From Siphonodentalium dalli (Eukaryota; Mollusca; Scaphopoda; Gadilida; Siphonodentaliidae), in the NCBI GenBank assembly GCA_032622095.1, contig CP136061.1, positions 50,041,797 to 50,105,796 of the forward strand: DNA of 64,000 bases. Reading direction: 5' to 3'. This document shows positions 1-10,925 of the stretch, in pieces. The position numbers and the translations under genes are program-made. The number at the start of each line of letters is the position of its first letter. Positions within the stretch are counted from its first letter, which is position 1. The notes beneath the pieces were generated by a model that was given only the letters and a program-made list of their open reading frames with translations, was not told where the DNA came from and did not search any database.

Positions 1-285
1 GTATAAAGGCACATTAATATATATTTACATAGTCCGCTTCTCTGTACACTAAATCCTGTTCGACAATTGGTCAACTGCCAAGTGGGTCACCCGTTTTATA
101 TCCCAATAAAACTCAAATTCTCGGCAGATTTTATGAAAATAAATAAGAATACTTTCAGATTTTTTATGTGAATAAATCACAAAAAAGCTCTATAAATATC
201 AGAAATGAATGTAGTGGGTGTATATTATTGAGCGATATGGCGCTGTGTCCCTCAATAACACACACACAATCAATACATTCATTTC

Positions 286-1002
286 TTAAAGGCCCACTTA
301 ATTTTCGAATGCCCAGATAACATTATACACAGCAAGCCTTGAAATAGTGTGTCTGTCATTTGCAGAATGAGGTCCCCAGAGGGTTAATTTAGTTATGCTA
401 CCCCGCATAGCGGGCTAGCATAGCCAAATTCACCATCTGGGGACCTCATTCTGCTTACAACTCAGCAGAATGAGGTTCCCATAGGGTTAATTTTGTGATG
501 CTAGCCCGCTATGTGGGGTAGCGTCACTAAATTTACCCTCTGGGGACCTCATTTCGCAAATGACAGGCACACTATTTAAAGGCTTGATACACAGCTTATT
601 GCATGGTGTATATACCATTTGGAAGAGGAACCAAATCAGTATATATTCCACCAGTATACGAAACAGTTGTGGCCCAGGAGTGTCTACCAAGTGATAGAGA
701 TTCTCAGATTTATTCCAAGACTTTCCCCGTTGTCAACCCAGAATGTATCATAATTCAAACAAAGAGATAGAGTTATTCCCCATCCATTGAGAATAATAGA
801 CGTTACAGTCATTCCGGATCAAAATTAAGCACAGAACACACCTCGGTACCTTGACAAAAACAACATGTTCCCAGTTTATTCGACCTGATCAGTTGATAAT
901 ACATGTACAATGTTTTGGAGCTTCCTCTTTCAAATTGTATATAATATGGTATATATTATTTATAATGTGATCTGATGATTCTAAAATTAAGTGGGCCTTT
1001 AA
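286..1002. mobile_element. TTAA-flanked MITE, family D (copy 1), with a nested MITE
   Basis: The segment begins TTAA-AGGCCCACTTAATTTT and ends with the inverse, AAAATTAAGTGGGCCT-TTAA, so it has terminal inverted repeats and a TTAA at both ends. TTAA target duplications are typical of piggyBac-like and some Kolobok-type elements. A second copy with the same ends and interior lies at 9581-10007. This copy is longer because a different MITE (333-586) has inserted into it. No transposase reading frame is visible, so it is non-autonomous. Confidence 0.75.
333..586. mobile_element. double-hairpin hAT-like MITE, family C (copy 1)
   Basis: A 254-bp element made of two successive hairpins built on GCAGAATGAGGTCCCCAGAG and its complement, with outer ends CAAGCCTT...GGCTTG. 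The 8 bases ATACACAG occur immediately before (325-332) and after it (587-594). They are a target-site duplication, as expected of hAT transposons. It lies inside the family D element at 286-1002 and is absent from the corresponding place in the other D copy. Confidence 0.85.
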
Positions 1003-1624
1003 ATAAATGACACTGTACATATAGTTAAAATTTAGCGGCAGGTCCAGTTATTTATGGGAGGGAAATTGCCTTTATATTTAAAAATAATCATTAAATTTCA
1101 TGAATCAAGACAAACTAAGTCTCTTCTCATAATATTCAGATACGATATCATGGATATACATGTATGAACTGCGCTTTTGAAATTCCCAAAAAATATTTTT
1201 CATGCCATAAAAGTAAAGTAAATGAGGTTATAATAGCCAATGGGTCGATGGTTCTTAAATATTGTATAAAATAATCGCTTGTACCAAATTTCACAAAGAA
1301 ATTCCTAACAGATTTTGAGAAAATCCATTTTAATATCATAAAATTTTGTCAAAACGTGCGTCTGACCCATAACTACAGTTTGATTTTAATTAGTTTTTAT
1401 AAATATTGTTTTCTGTTCAGAAACATGTCACTTATTTCTGAGTTATGAATTATCTCCCAATGAAATCCAACAGAACCCGAGCTCAGGACAGATATCTAGT
1501 TTACTTCACATACAAATCTGTCGACTGAAGCTTTTTAATTTCCAGATGGGTAATGTAGTTCTTGTCATCATTTGACAGCTTTGCTCATGCAGCGACAGTG
1601 GATTAATGGTTTGCTGTATGAGCA
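1003..1624. other. intergenic, no feature seen
   Basis: AT-rich DNA between two mobile elements. Short reading frames here have no recognisable domain, no splice-compatible context and no repeat signature that I could identify. Confidence 0.4.
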
Positions 1625-2170
1625 GGGCGGGGGGTGAACAAAAAAATTCCGGCACGTATGCCGGGGTGGGTGGGTGGTCAAAGCAATTTTTTCCGCAACT
1701 AAAAAAAAAATTCCTGCTTGATTTTTAGTGTTTTGGCAATGAGTTGGGCTTCAAAACCACTTTGAATGAGAGAAATAATGTAATTCTAACTGGTAAACTG
1801 ACTGCAGGCAGTTATCGTATTGTATTTTGTTGCAAATTTTGAAATCCAAGAATGGCCGTTGGCAGCCATGTTTTTTTGGCCGAATGACCTCAAAATGACT
1901 CATTCCTATTTACATGTCCATGTTAACATCCATGATAAATATGTATAAAGTATGCACAGAAATTCATATACAGCTGTTTACAGTGAATTTCCCCCCGCAA
2001 ATCTCTGTTTTAGTGTTAAAAGGGGGGTGGGTGTCAAAATATGGTCGAAAAAAAACTGCCGAAAACGAAAATTTGGCGGTGGGGGTGGGTGGGTACAAAA
2101 AATGATCGAAAGGGAAAAATGCCATACGTGCCTGAAAAAAAATTCCGACCCCCCCCCCCCCCCCCCCCGG
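1625..2170. mobile_element. hAT-like MITE with G/C-run ends
   Basis: The ends are imperfect inverted repeats: a G-run followed by an A-run and GGCACGTATG at the left, and the complement (GCCATACGTGCC, T/A run, long C-run at 2150-2168) at the right. TATGAGCA occurs directly outside both ends (1617-1624 and 2171-2178), which is consistent with an 8-bp target duplication. The interior contains no coding region. Confidence 0.65.
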
Positions 2171-2178
2171 TATGAGCA

Positions 2179-3470
2179 CTCATATTTGCCTTATATTCCG
2201 ATCACCAACACGCTATTATATATAGTCATAATGTTGTGGTAACATACATGGATTTGGAGTTCATACATGCTTAAATATGTATAGGTAATGCTGAATTGGG
2301 TATATATAACAGATCAGTGTAGAATATGTGGGATAATGCTGGATTATCCCACACATATATGCGATGAACTGATATTTCTGTGATGTTGGTAAAGCTCAGC
2401 GCCATCTTAATGTATCATTCACTAAAATGCACGAACATAATATGCATGTAACACTTCGTGCAACACACTCATGACCTCCAAAGTTTAGTTGTTAAGTCAG
2501 TCTATACCTGTTGATTTCATTTTCACTGAATCGCGTTCGTTAATCTGTCAAGTTTGCTCTTATCTCCAGATGCATGTTCACTAAGTTTCCTTGATATTTC
2601 TTTGTTTGAGCACGCTTAACCTTTAAATGAGGTACTATTTGAATAACAGGGCGACAAACACGTACCCGGCGAAAGAGTTGACATGTCGCTGCAAACGAAC
2701 ACAAGTGGCCTTGCATCGTAAACCTCGTGTATGTCGTAACAAGTGAAACTTCGGGACAAACAAATCGCTCATCGGGAGACACTTTGCATTCCGACGCTAG
2801 ATCTGAGGCATTGATATACAAATTAATCACGCTTCCCACCATCGGATGCGTTTGACCTTTAGTTGAATAATGTGCTGTTTAGTCATCTAGCCTGTTCTAC
2901 CGTTATAGACAACTAGTACATACCATGCAGCGCATTTATTTAGTTCACTACACCCACGATTACAGACACATTTGGTTTAAAAGGGCAACTCCAAATCTAG
3001 GACACAGTTCGAAGCTGCATGACTGACGTTTATTCAAGAAATGGATGTTGACTTTGATGGTGTATGTATGGACAATGATTGAAATTCTGACATGTCGTGT
3101 GAAGCGACTGAATTAAACCATAAAATACGGGCATTTACGACCGCATTTAGATAACTGACACATTTTACTGTTTAACAGCTGTGTATAAACTTTCTGGCAA
3201 CTAATCTGACCACAACATTTCTTTCTGGAATGTTCGAGTTATGTCAACCCCAACTAACCCAAAAATAAACTCCCAATTCCGGCATTGTTTCGTATTTTGT
3301 CAAGTGAGTCCTAACTGATCCAACAGCAGTTGTCAATTTGAACGCAGATCAAACCATGTGTGCCATATTGTCATTTAATGTTCACTATAAGGGTGTGTAT
3401 CATCCGACCACCAGTCTCACAGACTGTGTATCGTTTGTCATTCTTTCTGATCAGTTTAAACATACTTTAT
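2179..3470. other. intergenic, one small hairpin
   Basis: No gene is supported here. A short perfect hairpin based on GTGGGATAAT/ATTATCCCAC lies around 2324-2360. A 100-codon minus-strand open frame (2540-2842) shows no domain or conserved motif and is probably a chance frame. Confidence 0.4.
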
Positions 3471-3472
3471 TT

Positions 3473-3544
3473 CAACACACACACACACACACCTTCACCC
3501 ACACACCCTCCCTCTCACACACACACACCCTCACACACACACAA
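3473..3544. repeat. (CA)n microsatellite
   Basis: A CA-dinucleotide run interrupted by CTTCACC and CCCTCCCTCT spacers. Confidence 0.9.
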
Positions 3545-3578
3545 AACAATGCATATACCTATACACAAGAAAACCATA

Positions 3579-4010
3579 GTCAGAAATGGTAACGCGCTCA
3601 AGTTCATATATTATATACCCATGATTGTAATTATAGAATATAAAATATATTGGTTTCACGAATGACCAACTCATAGAATTAATCGCCTTGCACTTCTTGG
3701 CATCCGAATAACAATTGAAATTGAAATTCCCAACTACACTTTTTACCGGACTCGGCCTCCGGGTCGAGTTCGACTTTTAATCCGTCCAACAATTCCCATT
3801 CTATAAATAAAACGCACATGCGCCCACTGTATACCAAGAAACAGCGAGATAGTACACACGCGGGGCGCGGAATAAGACATAACACATTGAGGCAGAGTAG
3901 TTGATATAAAATTCCTGCTGTATATAATTTATGAGAGGTTTGAAGGCATGTTATATCGGTTGGGAATGGAGACAAGAGTAAGATGTAAGCGTTTTGGTCG
4001 TTCCGTCCAC
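3579..4010. repeat. dispersed repeat H, copy 1
   Basis: The block starting GTCAGAAATGGTAACG and the later block containing CTCGGCCTCCGGGTC recur, in the same order and orientation, at 16537-16860. This is an interspersed repeat of unknown class with no coding capacity seen. Confidence 0.65.
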
Positions 4011-4029
4011 TCATGCAGGAAGATGATAT

Positions 4030-4442
4030 CCGATGAGCTCCGTGATCTATAGTGGTTAGCGTGTCGGACTGTCAACACAGCGAGATGAGTTTGCAGCAGA
4101 ACTTCGGTCTGTTCTGAGTTCACACAAGAGTGGCTTGGTCGCTTTAAGCGATGTGCAGTTGTCGGATTGTACACTGTTTGAATATCGCGCCAAGTTTTGA
4201 CCCTTGAGCAAGGTCGCTCGTACTGTGTGGGCTTCGCACCACCCATGTGTTAAACGAGTACCAGTCGGCTTGTCATAATTGTGGCTATCAGACCATGCTG
4301 AGCAGATCAAATTAGAACAGCGCTTGCAATGGCTGCAATCAGTTCATTGGTTGGCTTGTAACATGACTGGGTATATTGTAATGTTCAAAAGCGTCTCAGA
4401 GAAAGTAATTGGTTAAGCGCCATATAAAACCCCGTCATTGTT
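4030..4442 (+). mobile_element. tRNA-derived SINE
   Basis: The head resembles a tRNA with an RNA polymerase III A box (TAGTGGTTAGCGTGTCGGAC at about 4051-4070). The body follows, and then a tail with AAAAGCGTCTCAGAG and GGTTAAGCGCCATATAAA, a 3' layout common in animal tRNA SINEs. The tRNA cloverleaf is not intact, so it is not a functional tRNA gene. It lies just upstream of the kelch-like gene and could contribute to its upstream region. Confidence 0.65.
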
Positions 4443-4663
4443 ATTATAACCAATATTCTTAAGATGGTATCATGTATACAATATATTGCTACCATGCCGT
4501 CTCATGAAGATCTCTCATGGTATCAATATCTTGTATCTGGCTGTTGCTATTTGGTTGGGAACATTACTAATGTGTTCATACTATACGATAAGTCGATGGC
4601 ACAATTTCTGAAATAAATTCCCCTTTCGGCTGCTGTAACATATCAGCGTCAATACTCAAAATC

Positions 4664-4682
4664 CTCATATTTCTCGTTGCAG
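4664..4682 (+). other. likely 3' splice site in the 5' UTR of the kelch-like gene
   Basis: A pyrimidine-rich tract ending TTTCTCGTTGCAG lies 51 bases before the start codon. It suggests that the single coding exon is preceded by an intron and a non-coding first exon. The upstream exon was not located. Confidence 0.45.
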
Positions 4683-4733
4683 ATATAGCTTTATCAAGAA
4701 CTGACATCTGGTGAAACTAGATAAAGGGTAGTC

Positions 4734-6515
4734 ATGGCAACCAATATTCCCCAGAATGAGGCCATCGACGGTGATGGGACGATGGACTACACATATATTA
4801 CACCTGACAAGCTACAGTACAACGATACAAAGTACACAAAAGTGACCCCAAAACTCAATGACAGCAAATGTGACATCAAGCTCAGAATACAAGAGACTGA
4901 CTTCAAGGCTCACAAAACAGTTCTAGCCAAAGGTAGCGATTATTTCCTCAAGTTATTCAAAGCTAACAAAGCAAAGGGAGTGAAGAATGACAACATTCGG
5001 ATAAAGGACATTACCCCGAAAGGATTTCAAGCAATGTTAGAATATTTCTACAATGGCCACGTAACAATAGAAAATGGAAATATCAAAGAGAGTCTTGAAG
5101 CGTGCCGCTTCCTAAAGATAGATTGGATGTTAGACTGTTGTCGTGATTTCTTAGTTCGGCATCTGAGTGTAGAAAATTACAAGAAGACCACTGTATTAGC
5201 AGAAAAGTACGGACTTGGTGATCTGAACGGTAGAATCTTCCATTTTCTTGGCAAAAATTTAACATCCTTGTCCGAACAGGAGGATTTTTACAAGAAGTTT
5301 AGTTACGATTTACTTTATCAATTTCTACGTCAGAACGTTTATGTCGATGCATGTGAATTCTTTATACTTGACTTGGTGGACAAATGGGTGAATGCTGATG
5401 TTAAAACGCGAGAACCAAAATATCTCACTCTATTGAAGGAAATTCGGTTCGCAACCATGGAGCCAGAGGAAATCGAGGATGTCCCGGATTTAGCTTTGAA
5501 GTACCCGGCTGTACAAGATGCTCTCGTTGAGGCACGTCAGTATCTGTATGACGTCAGCTCTCAGAGCTTACAAAGCCAGGATAAATATTTACAGCGAGGG
5601 GCACGACCAATGGCGACCTTGATGACATTTAGTCCAGAAAGAAACGTGATTATATACAAAGATTTCTTCAACCCGTTGGGAGGATGCGCCGAAGAGTTAG
5701 CGGACACTGGGATGGATATAGCATTTGAATACATGGGCCAGGCTGTAATCGGAAACTTCTTGTACGCATGCGGAGGCTATGACAACAACCAGACGACCAA
5801 TAGAATGTATCGCTTTGACTCCAGGACAAGGTCATGGACAGAACTGGTACCAATGAAGGATGGTCGAGCTTCGCATGCCATATGCAGCTCCGCGTTCAAC
5901 CTTGTCGTGATGGGTGGAATACAACACATAACAGAGGGAGGCAGTGAAGCGGGGAAAGAAGATCTCCTGTATTCTGTCGAGTGTTATGACCCAAAGGAAA
6001 ACACTTGGTCAAACTTGCCAAAGCTTTTGAAGTGCACATTTGACTCTGGTTCTGCGTATTTACACCACACGATTTATCTAACTGGCGGGATTAGCACCGA
6101 TCAGGTACCGTTAAATGACGTTTATTCTCTTCAAATTGGATCTGATCAGTGGCGGAAGTTAGCGCCAATGAAAATCGCCAAACAAGCTCACAGCTTAACG
6201 GCTATACGAGACAGGCTGTTTGCCATTGGGGGATACTCATCGCCCAATGGTTCCAAGAACTTCACAGATTGTCGCGGTGTCGAGTGTTATGACCCGGAAA
6301 CTAACCAGTGGACGGAGCTAAAGACTGCCCCGGATGAATTCGGACACCTACAGAGGTTCGTTGCCGTTTTTAACGACTCGGTATATATGGTGGGTGGGGA
6401 CTATTACAACAGAAACCTTCATAAGTATAACACAGTCGATGACTCTTGGGAGGAAGGACATCCGATTACTATAGACATTAACAGGGTTGTGACACTCAAG
6501 GTAGCCATACCATGA
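4734..6515 (+). CDS. kelch-like protein (BTB-BACK-kelch)
   Basis: A 593-aa protein in one uninterrupted exon. An N-terminal BTB/POZ domain (about residues 37-142, containing DIKLRIQETDFKAHKTVLA) is followed by a BACK domain (about 148-262). A C-terminal kelch propeller has GG-containing blades near residues 345, 393, 450, 499 and 553, each with the downstream Y...W spacing. Proteins of this layout usually act as substrate adaptors of cullin-3 ubiquitin ligases: BTB binds Cul3 and the propeller recruits the target. The substrate cannot be inferred. The ATG at 4734 has G at -3 and +4 and precedes the BTB domain by about 35 residues. Length is normal for the family. I do not assign a numbered KLHL orthologue. 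A splice acceptor at 4682 and AATAAA at 6843-6848 suggest the transcript limits. Confidence 0.95.
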   Translation: MATNIPQNEAIDGDGTMDYTYITPDKLQYNDTKYTKVTPKLNDSKCDIKLRIQETDFKAHKTVLAKGSDYFLKLFKANKAKGVKNDNIRIKDITPKGFQAMLEYFYNGHVTIENGNIKESLEACRFLKIDWMLDCCRDFLVRHLSVENYKKTTVLAEKYGLGDLNGRIFHFLGKNLTSLSEQEDFYKKFSYDLLYQFLRQNVYVDACEFFILDLVDKWVNADVKTREPKYLTLLKEIRFATMEPEEIEDVPDLALKYPAVQDALVEARQYLYDVSSQSLQSQDKYLQRGARPMATLMTFSPERNVIIYKDFFNPLGGCAEELADTGMDIAFEYMGQAVIGNFLYACGGYDNNQTTNRMYRFDSRTRSWTELVPMKDGRASHAICSSAFNLVVMGGIQHITEGGSEAGKEDLLYSVECYDPKENTWSNLPKLLKCTFDSGSAYLHHTIYLTGGISTDQVPLNDVYSLQIGSDQWRKLAPMKIAKQAHSLTAIRDRLFAIGGYSSPNGSKNFTDCRGVECYDPETNQWTELKTAPDEFGHLQRFVAVFNDSVYMVGGDYYNRNLHKYNTVDDSWEEGHPITIDINRVVTLKVAIP

Positions 6516-6600
6516 GCTTCGTGTAAAGCCTGAGCTTCCCGTTGTCTTGTTGATACAGGGCCCGGTGTCTCAATCGCAGCAAGTCATCATGAGTCGTCAT

Positions 6601-6930
6601 TAAAAGGGGCTGCATGTATTACTGCATGTACACTACATCCGGCCATTTGAGGGACCATCTTCTATTATACTCAACAGAATATTTGCAACAAATGAATGAA
6701 TTTGAGCCATGGATAAGTGCAAAATACACCCATGTGTTCTATTCAGCAAGTCATCGTGAGACATCATTAAAGGGATACTGCATGTACACTAAATCCGGCC
6801 ATTTAAGGTACCATCTCCTTTTATACTCAACAGAATATATGCAATAAATGAATGAATTTGAGCCGTGGATGGGAGCAAAATACACCCATGTGCTCTATTC
6901 AGCAAGTCATTGTGAATGGTCATTAAAGCT
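6601..6930. repeat. two tandem copies of a ~157-bp repeat
   Basis: The sequence GCATGTACACTACATCCGGC through CAGCAAGTCATCGTGAG is repeated with a spacing of about 157 bp (6624 and 6781). A third, diverged copy lies at 25290-25420. The second copy contains AATAAA (6843-6848) and may provide the polyadenylation site of the kelch-like gene. The short open frames in it reflect the repeat and are not supported as genes. Confidence 0.7.
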
Positions 6931-7565
6931 TTCTTTACTAAAACACGTCAACGACCATTTCCTTATATGGACGTACCATAACAAAACATACCATAGGTCG
7001 TTTGTTGAACTTATTAATATAAATACTTCTGCAGTTGGGAATAACTGTTCATCTATCTGACTCCAGCTAATATTTCCTGAACACCCCACCAGGTAACTAA
7101 CATACCATTCCAATGTATAGCTTGTAAAAATGAACGGAAGAATCCATTCAGTAAAGAAAGGGTTAAGGGCTCGAAACAGATGAACTTTATTCAAGTTTGA
7201 ATCGAGATACCGGTAGCTAGCAAAGTGATGGTAGGCGAATTTCTTCTTCTGAGAGTTTATCAACTGCCGACATGGATTATTTAAAAATTTATTTTATGTG
7301 AATGTTTGTGATTCTCATGTGAGGAGATGGCTCCATATAAGCGCACTAACGCTTAATGTCAAATCCTATTCTTCCTTCTCGGACTTCTTCCTCGTATATA
7401 ACATTTTCTATATTCATGAATGATTCTTTTTGGACAAATAAATAATGTCTATCAAGATTCCCACTTATTTTCGACCATATTTAAGCACTCCAATGACCCG
7501 AGTCTTAACTGCATGGTGCACCGACCATTGCATGTTTGTTTGTTTGTTTTTGTTTTTTGCAAGCT
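6931..7565. other. intergenic, no feature seen
   Basis: AT-rich sequence without a supported gene. The phrase TAGGTCGTTTGTTGAACTTA near 6995 is a short piece of repeat family F (see 14655-14895). Confidence 0.4.
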
Positions 7566-7955
7566 TTAACCCTTTACCCAACAAAACGGCCAAATAAAGC
7601 TTCAACAGCCTAAAATATCTTCGGTCTGTCTCAATAACACCATACAAATATGGATATCATTGGAACCGGTTCATTGACCACATTGTGATGGTTACAGTTA
7701 TGCCCTGTGCCAATGCATTCTCTTATATATGCGAGTCGACCATAGGTCGCCTCGCATATATAAGAGAATGCATTGGCCTAAATAAAAAAATTTTAACAAT
7801 TTTTATAATATTTTTCTACATTCTTTGACAATTTTATCATTTTTAATATGTGTTAAGCCAATGCATTCTCTTATATATGCGAGGCGACCTATGGTCGACT
7901 CGCATATATAAGAGAATGCATTGGCACAGGGCCGTTCTGTTGGGTAAAGGGTTAA
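7566..7955 (+). mobile_element. TTAA-CCCTTTACCC MITE, family A (copy 1)
   Basis: A 390-bp element with ends TTAACCCTTTACCCAACA and TGTTGGGTAAAGGGTTAA. The TTAA at each end is the expected target duplication of piggyBac-like transposons. Inside are two perfect hairpins (about 7711-7775 and 7857-7925) built on CAATGCATTCTCTTATATAT and CTCGCATATATAAGAGAAT, separated by an A/T-rich spacer. No transposase is encoded. Confidence 0.85.
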
Positions 7956-8242
7956 GTGGAATGCAAAAATCTACGAACTATGAAGACTGCGGTAAAATTT
8001 ATCGTCTACGCATCCAGAACTCTATGCTGGTCATGTGTGGTGCAAATGCAGCAATTACAAAAATGTTTAACCTATGTATTTAAACACTGTACAATTAAAT
8101 CACATCCTTGGTAATTGTTCACTGTAGTATTCACTCGTGTCAAGTCGGATTTAGATTTTTCAATCTCGCCATTTTAGAATACAATAAATAAATAAAGTAC
8201 ACCGCTCTCAGCCAATCAGATCCAGTTAAAATTGAGAGGTAC

Positions 8243-8460
8243 AATAATGCCCTAAATAATCGACTCCTTAACCACTGCAGAATTATGGGTAACCTTTCAG
8301 GGTTTAGTCGGAAATATGGCTTGTTGCCATTCATCGGAAAGCTTTCAGTGAGAGTCGATTATTTAGAGCATTACTGTAGATCATGCCATGAATCTCTACA
8401 CTGGCTAACGGGCGTTAGCCAGAGTAGAGATTCGTGACATGATCTAGGCATTACTGTACA
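8243..8460. mobile_element. palindromic MITE, family E (rearranged copy) with nested hairpin
   Basis: The left arm (AATGCCCTAAATAATCGACT through CATCGGAAAGC) matches the long palindromes at 11285-11500 and 59203-59419. Most of the right arm is deleted. A second palindrome (about 8378-8446, GATCATG...GGCTAAC...GTTAGCC...CATGATC) lies between two copies of the element's GCATTACTGTA end. Confidence 0.65.
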
Positions 8461-8690
8461 ATATGGCATTACAAGACACAGGGAAACTCAGGCTAAACCG
8501 CTGAAAATGTTGATAGTCAAGTGTGAATGTATATCACTCCTTGCATTGCTTTGGTTGAGAGGGCATATGTTTTTAGATTTGATTGTTATATACTATTAGC
8601 ACCATTCTACCCTTTGCCTGCTGAATTTTAAAATTATTTCCAAGATTTTTCTTTCAGATATACACACCTAGTGTCATTTATTTAACATAA

Positions 8691-8864
8691 ACGTGATTAT
8701 ATATCATGCATGGAACACCACGTGATTATATATCATGCATGGAACACCACGTGATTATATATCATGCATGGAACACCACGTGATTATATATCATGCATGG
8801 AACACCACGTGATTATATATCATGCATGGAACACCACGTGATTATATATCATGCATGGAACACC
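8691..8864. repeat. six perfect tandem copies of a 29-bp unit
   Basis: A 174-bp array of six identical 29-base units, each starting ACGTGATTATATATCATGCA and ending GGAACACC. The lack of divergence between units points to recent expansion. Each unit contains CACGTG across the junction and ATGCAT, both self-complementary. Confidence 0.95.
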
Positions 8865-8926
8865 ACCAACAGTTTTTGTCTTCTAAAACAGTCAGCTGAA
8901 ACAGTTACATTTTTTGTTCAACATTA

Positions 8927-9324
8927 TTAACCCTTTACCCAACAAACCGGCCAAAACCGGCCAAATAAAGCTTCAACAGCCTAAAATATCTTCGGTCTGT
9001 CTCAATAGAACCATACAAATATGGATAGCATTGGAACCGGCTCCTTGACCACATTGTGATAGTTACAGTTATGCCCTGTGCAAATGCATTCTCTTATATA
9101 TGCGATTCGACCCTAGGTCGCCTCGCATATATAAGAGAATGCATTGGCCTAAAAGACTTTTTTTTAACACTTTTTACCATTTTTTCTTACATTCTTTAAC
9201 AATTTTATAATTTGTAATGTGTTAAGCCAATGCATTCTCTTATATATGCGAGGGGACCTATGGTCGACTCGCATATATAAGAGAATGCATTGGCACAGGG
9301 CCCTTCTGTTGGGTAAAGGGTTAA
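8927..9324 (+). mobile_element. TTAA-CCCTTTACCC MITE, family A (copy 2)
   Basis: Full length, same ends and two-hairpin interior as 7566-7955. TTAA is present at both ends. It has a small duplication of GGCCAAAACC near the left end. Confidence 0.85.
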
Positions 9325-9580
9325 GTTTGTGATAAAAAAACAACATAATTCAATATCGACTGACAGGAACGTCTATTGACTAGTGTATTTGACTCAAACA
9401 TATTATTTTATGGCATAGTATCAATATTAGAATTTTAGGTGAGCAAGACAAGACACCCACCCATATTTAAGTTCAGAATTTATTCGCTTTTGTTGTGTTC
9501 CAGGGATATAATTCTCAAAGTAGTAACTATAAAAAGCGTCTTTGTAATGAAAACCACTTTCCCTGTGTCAAGAAGAAACC

Positions 9581-10007
9581 TTAAAGGCCCACTTAATTTT
9601 CGAATGCTCAGATCACATTATACACAACCTATTCCACATGGAAGAGGAACCAAACATATATATATTCCACCAGCATATGGAACAGCTGTGGCAAGTGATA
9701 GAGATTCTCAGATTCACCCCAAGACTTCCCCCGTTATTTTCCCAGAATGCATTATAATGCACAACTAAGAGATAGAGTTATTCCCCTTCCATTGAGAATA
9801 ATATACTGGCAGTGCAGCCCAGATCAAAATTAATCACAGAACACACATGTCACATCTGTACTTTGTTAAAAACTACCTGTCCACAGTTTAATCGACCGGA
9901 TAAGTTGATAATACAATGTTTTGGAGTTTCCTCTTTTAAATGGTATATGATATGGAAAATGTGGTATATAATGTGATCTGGGGAGTCGAAAATTAAATGG
10001 GCCTTTA
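9581..10007. mobile_element. TTAA-flanked MITE, family D (copy 2)
   Basis: TTAA-AGGCCCACTTAATTTT at the left and the complement AAAATTAAATGGGCCTTTA at the right. The interior matches the first copy at 286-1002, without the nested hairpin element. Confidence 0.75.
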
Positions 10008-10186
10008 TAGTCTTTGAAAATATTGATTATTAAAAATGGTTGTTCAACATTTAATCATACATTTGGATCATGTATCTTTGATATATTAAGGTCACATGCC
10101 AATGTTTTGGAGCTCAGTCTTTCAAGTTGTGTATAAATATATGTATAAATATATATATCATTTAATATAAGCTTGAATGTTATAAG

Positions 10187-10478
10187 TCCCTTTACCCAAC
10201 AGAAGGGCCCTGTGCCAATGCATTCTCTTATATATGCGAGTCGACCATAGGCCAATGCCAATGCATTCTCTTATATATGCGAGACGACCTATGGTCGACT
10301 CGCATATATAAGAGAATGCATTGGCACAGGGCATAACTGTAACTATCACAATGTGGTCAAGGAGCCGGTTCCAATGATATCCATATTTGTATGGTTCTAT
10401 TGAGACAGACCGAAGATATTTTAGACTGTTGAAGCTTTATTTGGCCGGTTTTGGCCGTTTTGTTGGGTAAAGGGTTAA
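10187..10478 (-). mobile_element. family A MITE, inverted and internally deleted (copy 3)
   Basis: CCCTTTACCCAACAGAAGGG at the left and TGTTGGGTAAAGGGTTAA at the right, in opposite orientation to copies 1 and 2. The spacer between the two hairpins is lost, so they are nearly fused. The left TTAA is degenerate. It ends 5 bp before the next MITE. Confidence 0.75.
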
Positions 10479-10483
10479 TGACA

Positions 10484-10730
10484 TTAACCCTTTCATGATG
10501 GGAGCGGCGCTGGTGCGCATTGAAGACCATGTGCCAGTTCATTCTGTTATGGGAGGCTCACATATATAAGAGAATGCACAGGCTTACAAGGTCAAGGTAT
10601 ATATTGTTAGGCCAATGTATACTCTTATATATGCGAGGCTCCCTATGGGGGACTCGCATATATAAGAGAATGTATTGGCTCCGGGTTTTTTGCAAAAATT
10701 TCAGGAAGCTCCAGTCAACGGAAGGGTTAA
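10484..10730 (+). mobile_element. TTAA-CCCTTTCATGA MITE, family B (copy 1)
   Basis: Ends TTAACCCTTTCATGATGGGA and CCAGTCAACGGAAGGGTTAA. It contains two hairpins of the CATTCTCTTATATATGCGAG type shared with family A, although the termini differ. TTAA flanks both sides. Confidence 0.8.
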
Positions 10731-10925
10731 CAGCTCATTATAGCAACTCTCTTATAATATTCATGTTCAAACATTAAATATCATGCTATTTTGTTACAAA
10801 AACAAATTGATTTACATGTGACAGAATATTAGATTCAATTGTGATATCTGGTTTTGGATTATGATCTTTTTCTCAACTCCACAAAACAGGAATATCCATA
10901 TAAAACTCTACAGGTGTATTCAACT

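Noticed and set aside
1964-2242. Proline- and glycine-rich frames
   Set aside because: They arise from the C/G runs of the MITE end.
3338-3665. His/Thr-rich frames
   Set aside because: Translation of the CA microsatellite.
4040-4110. Possible tRNA gene
   Set aside because: The A box is present, but no B box with an intact T arm or cloverleaf; better explained as a SINE head.
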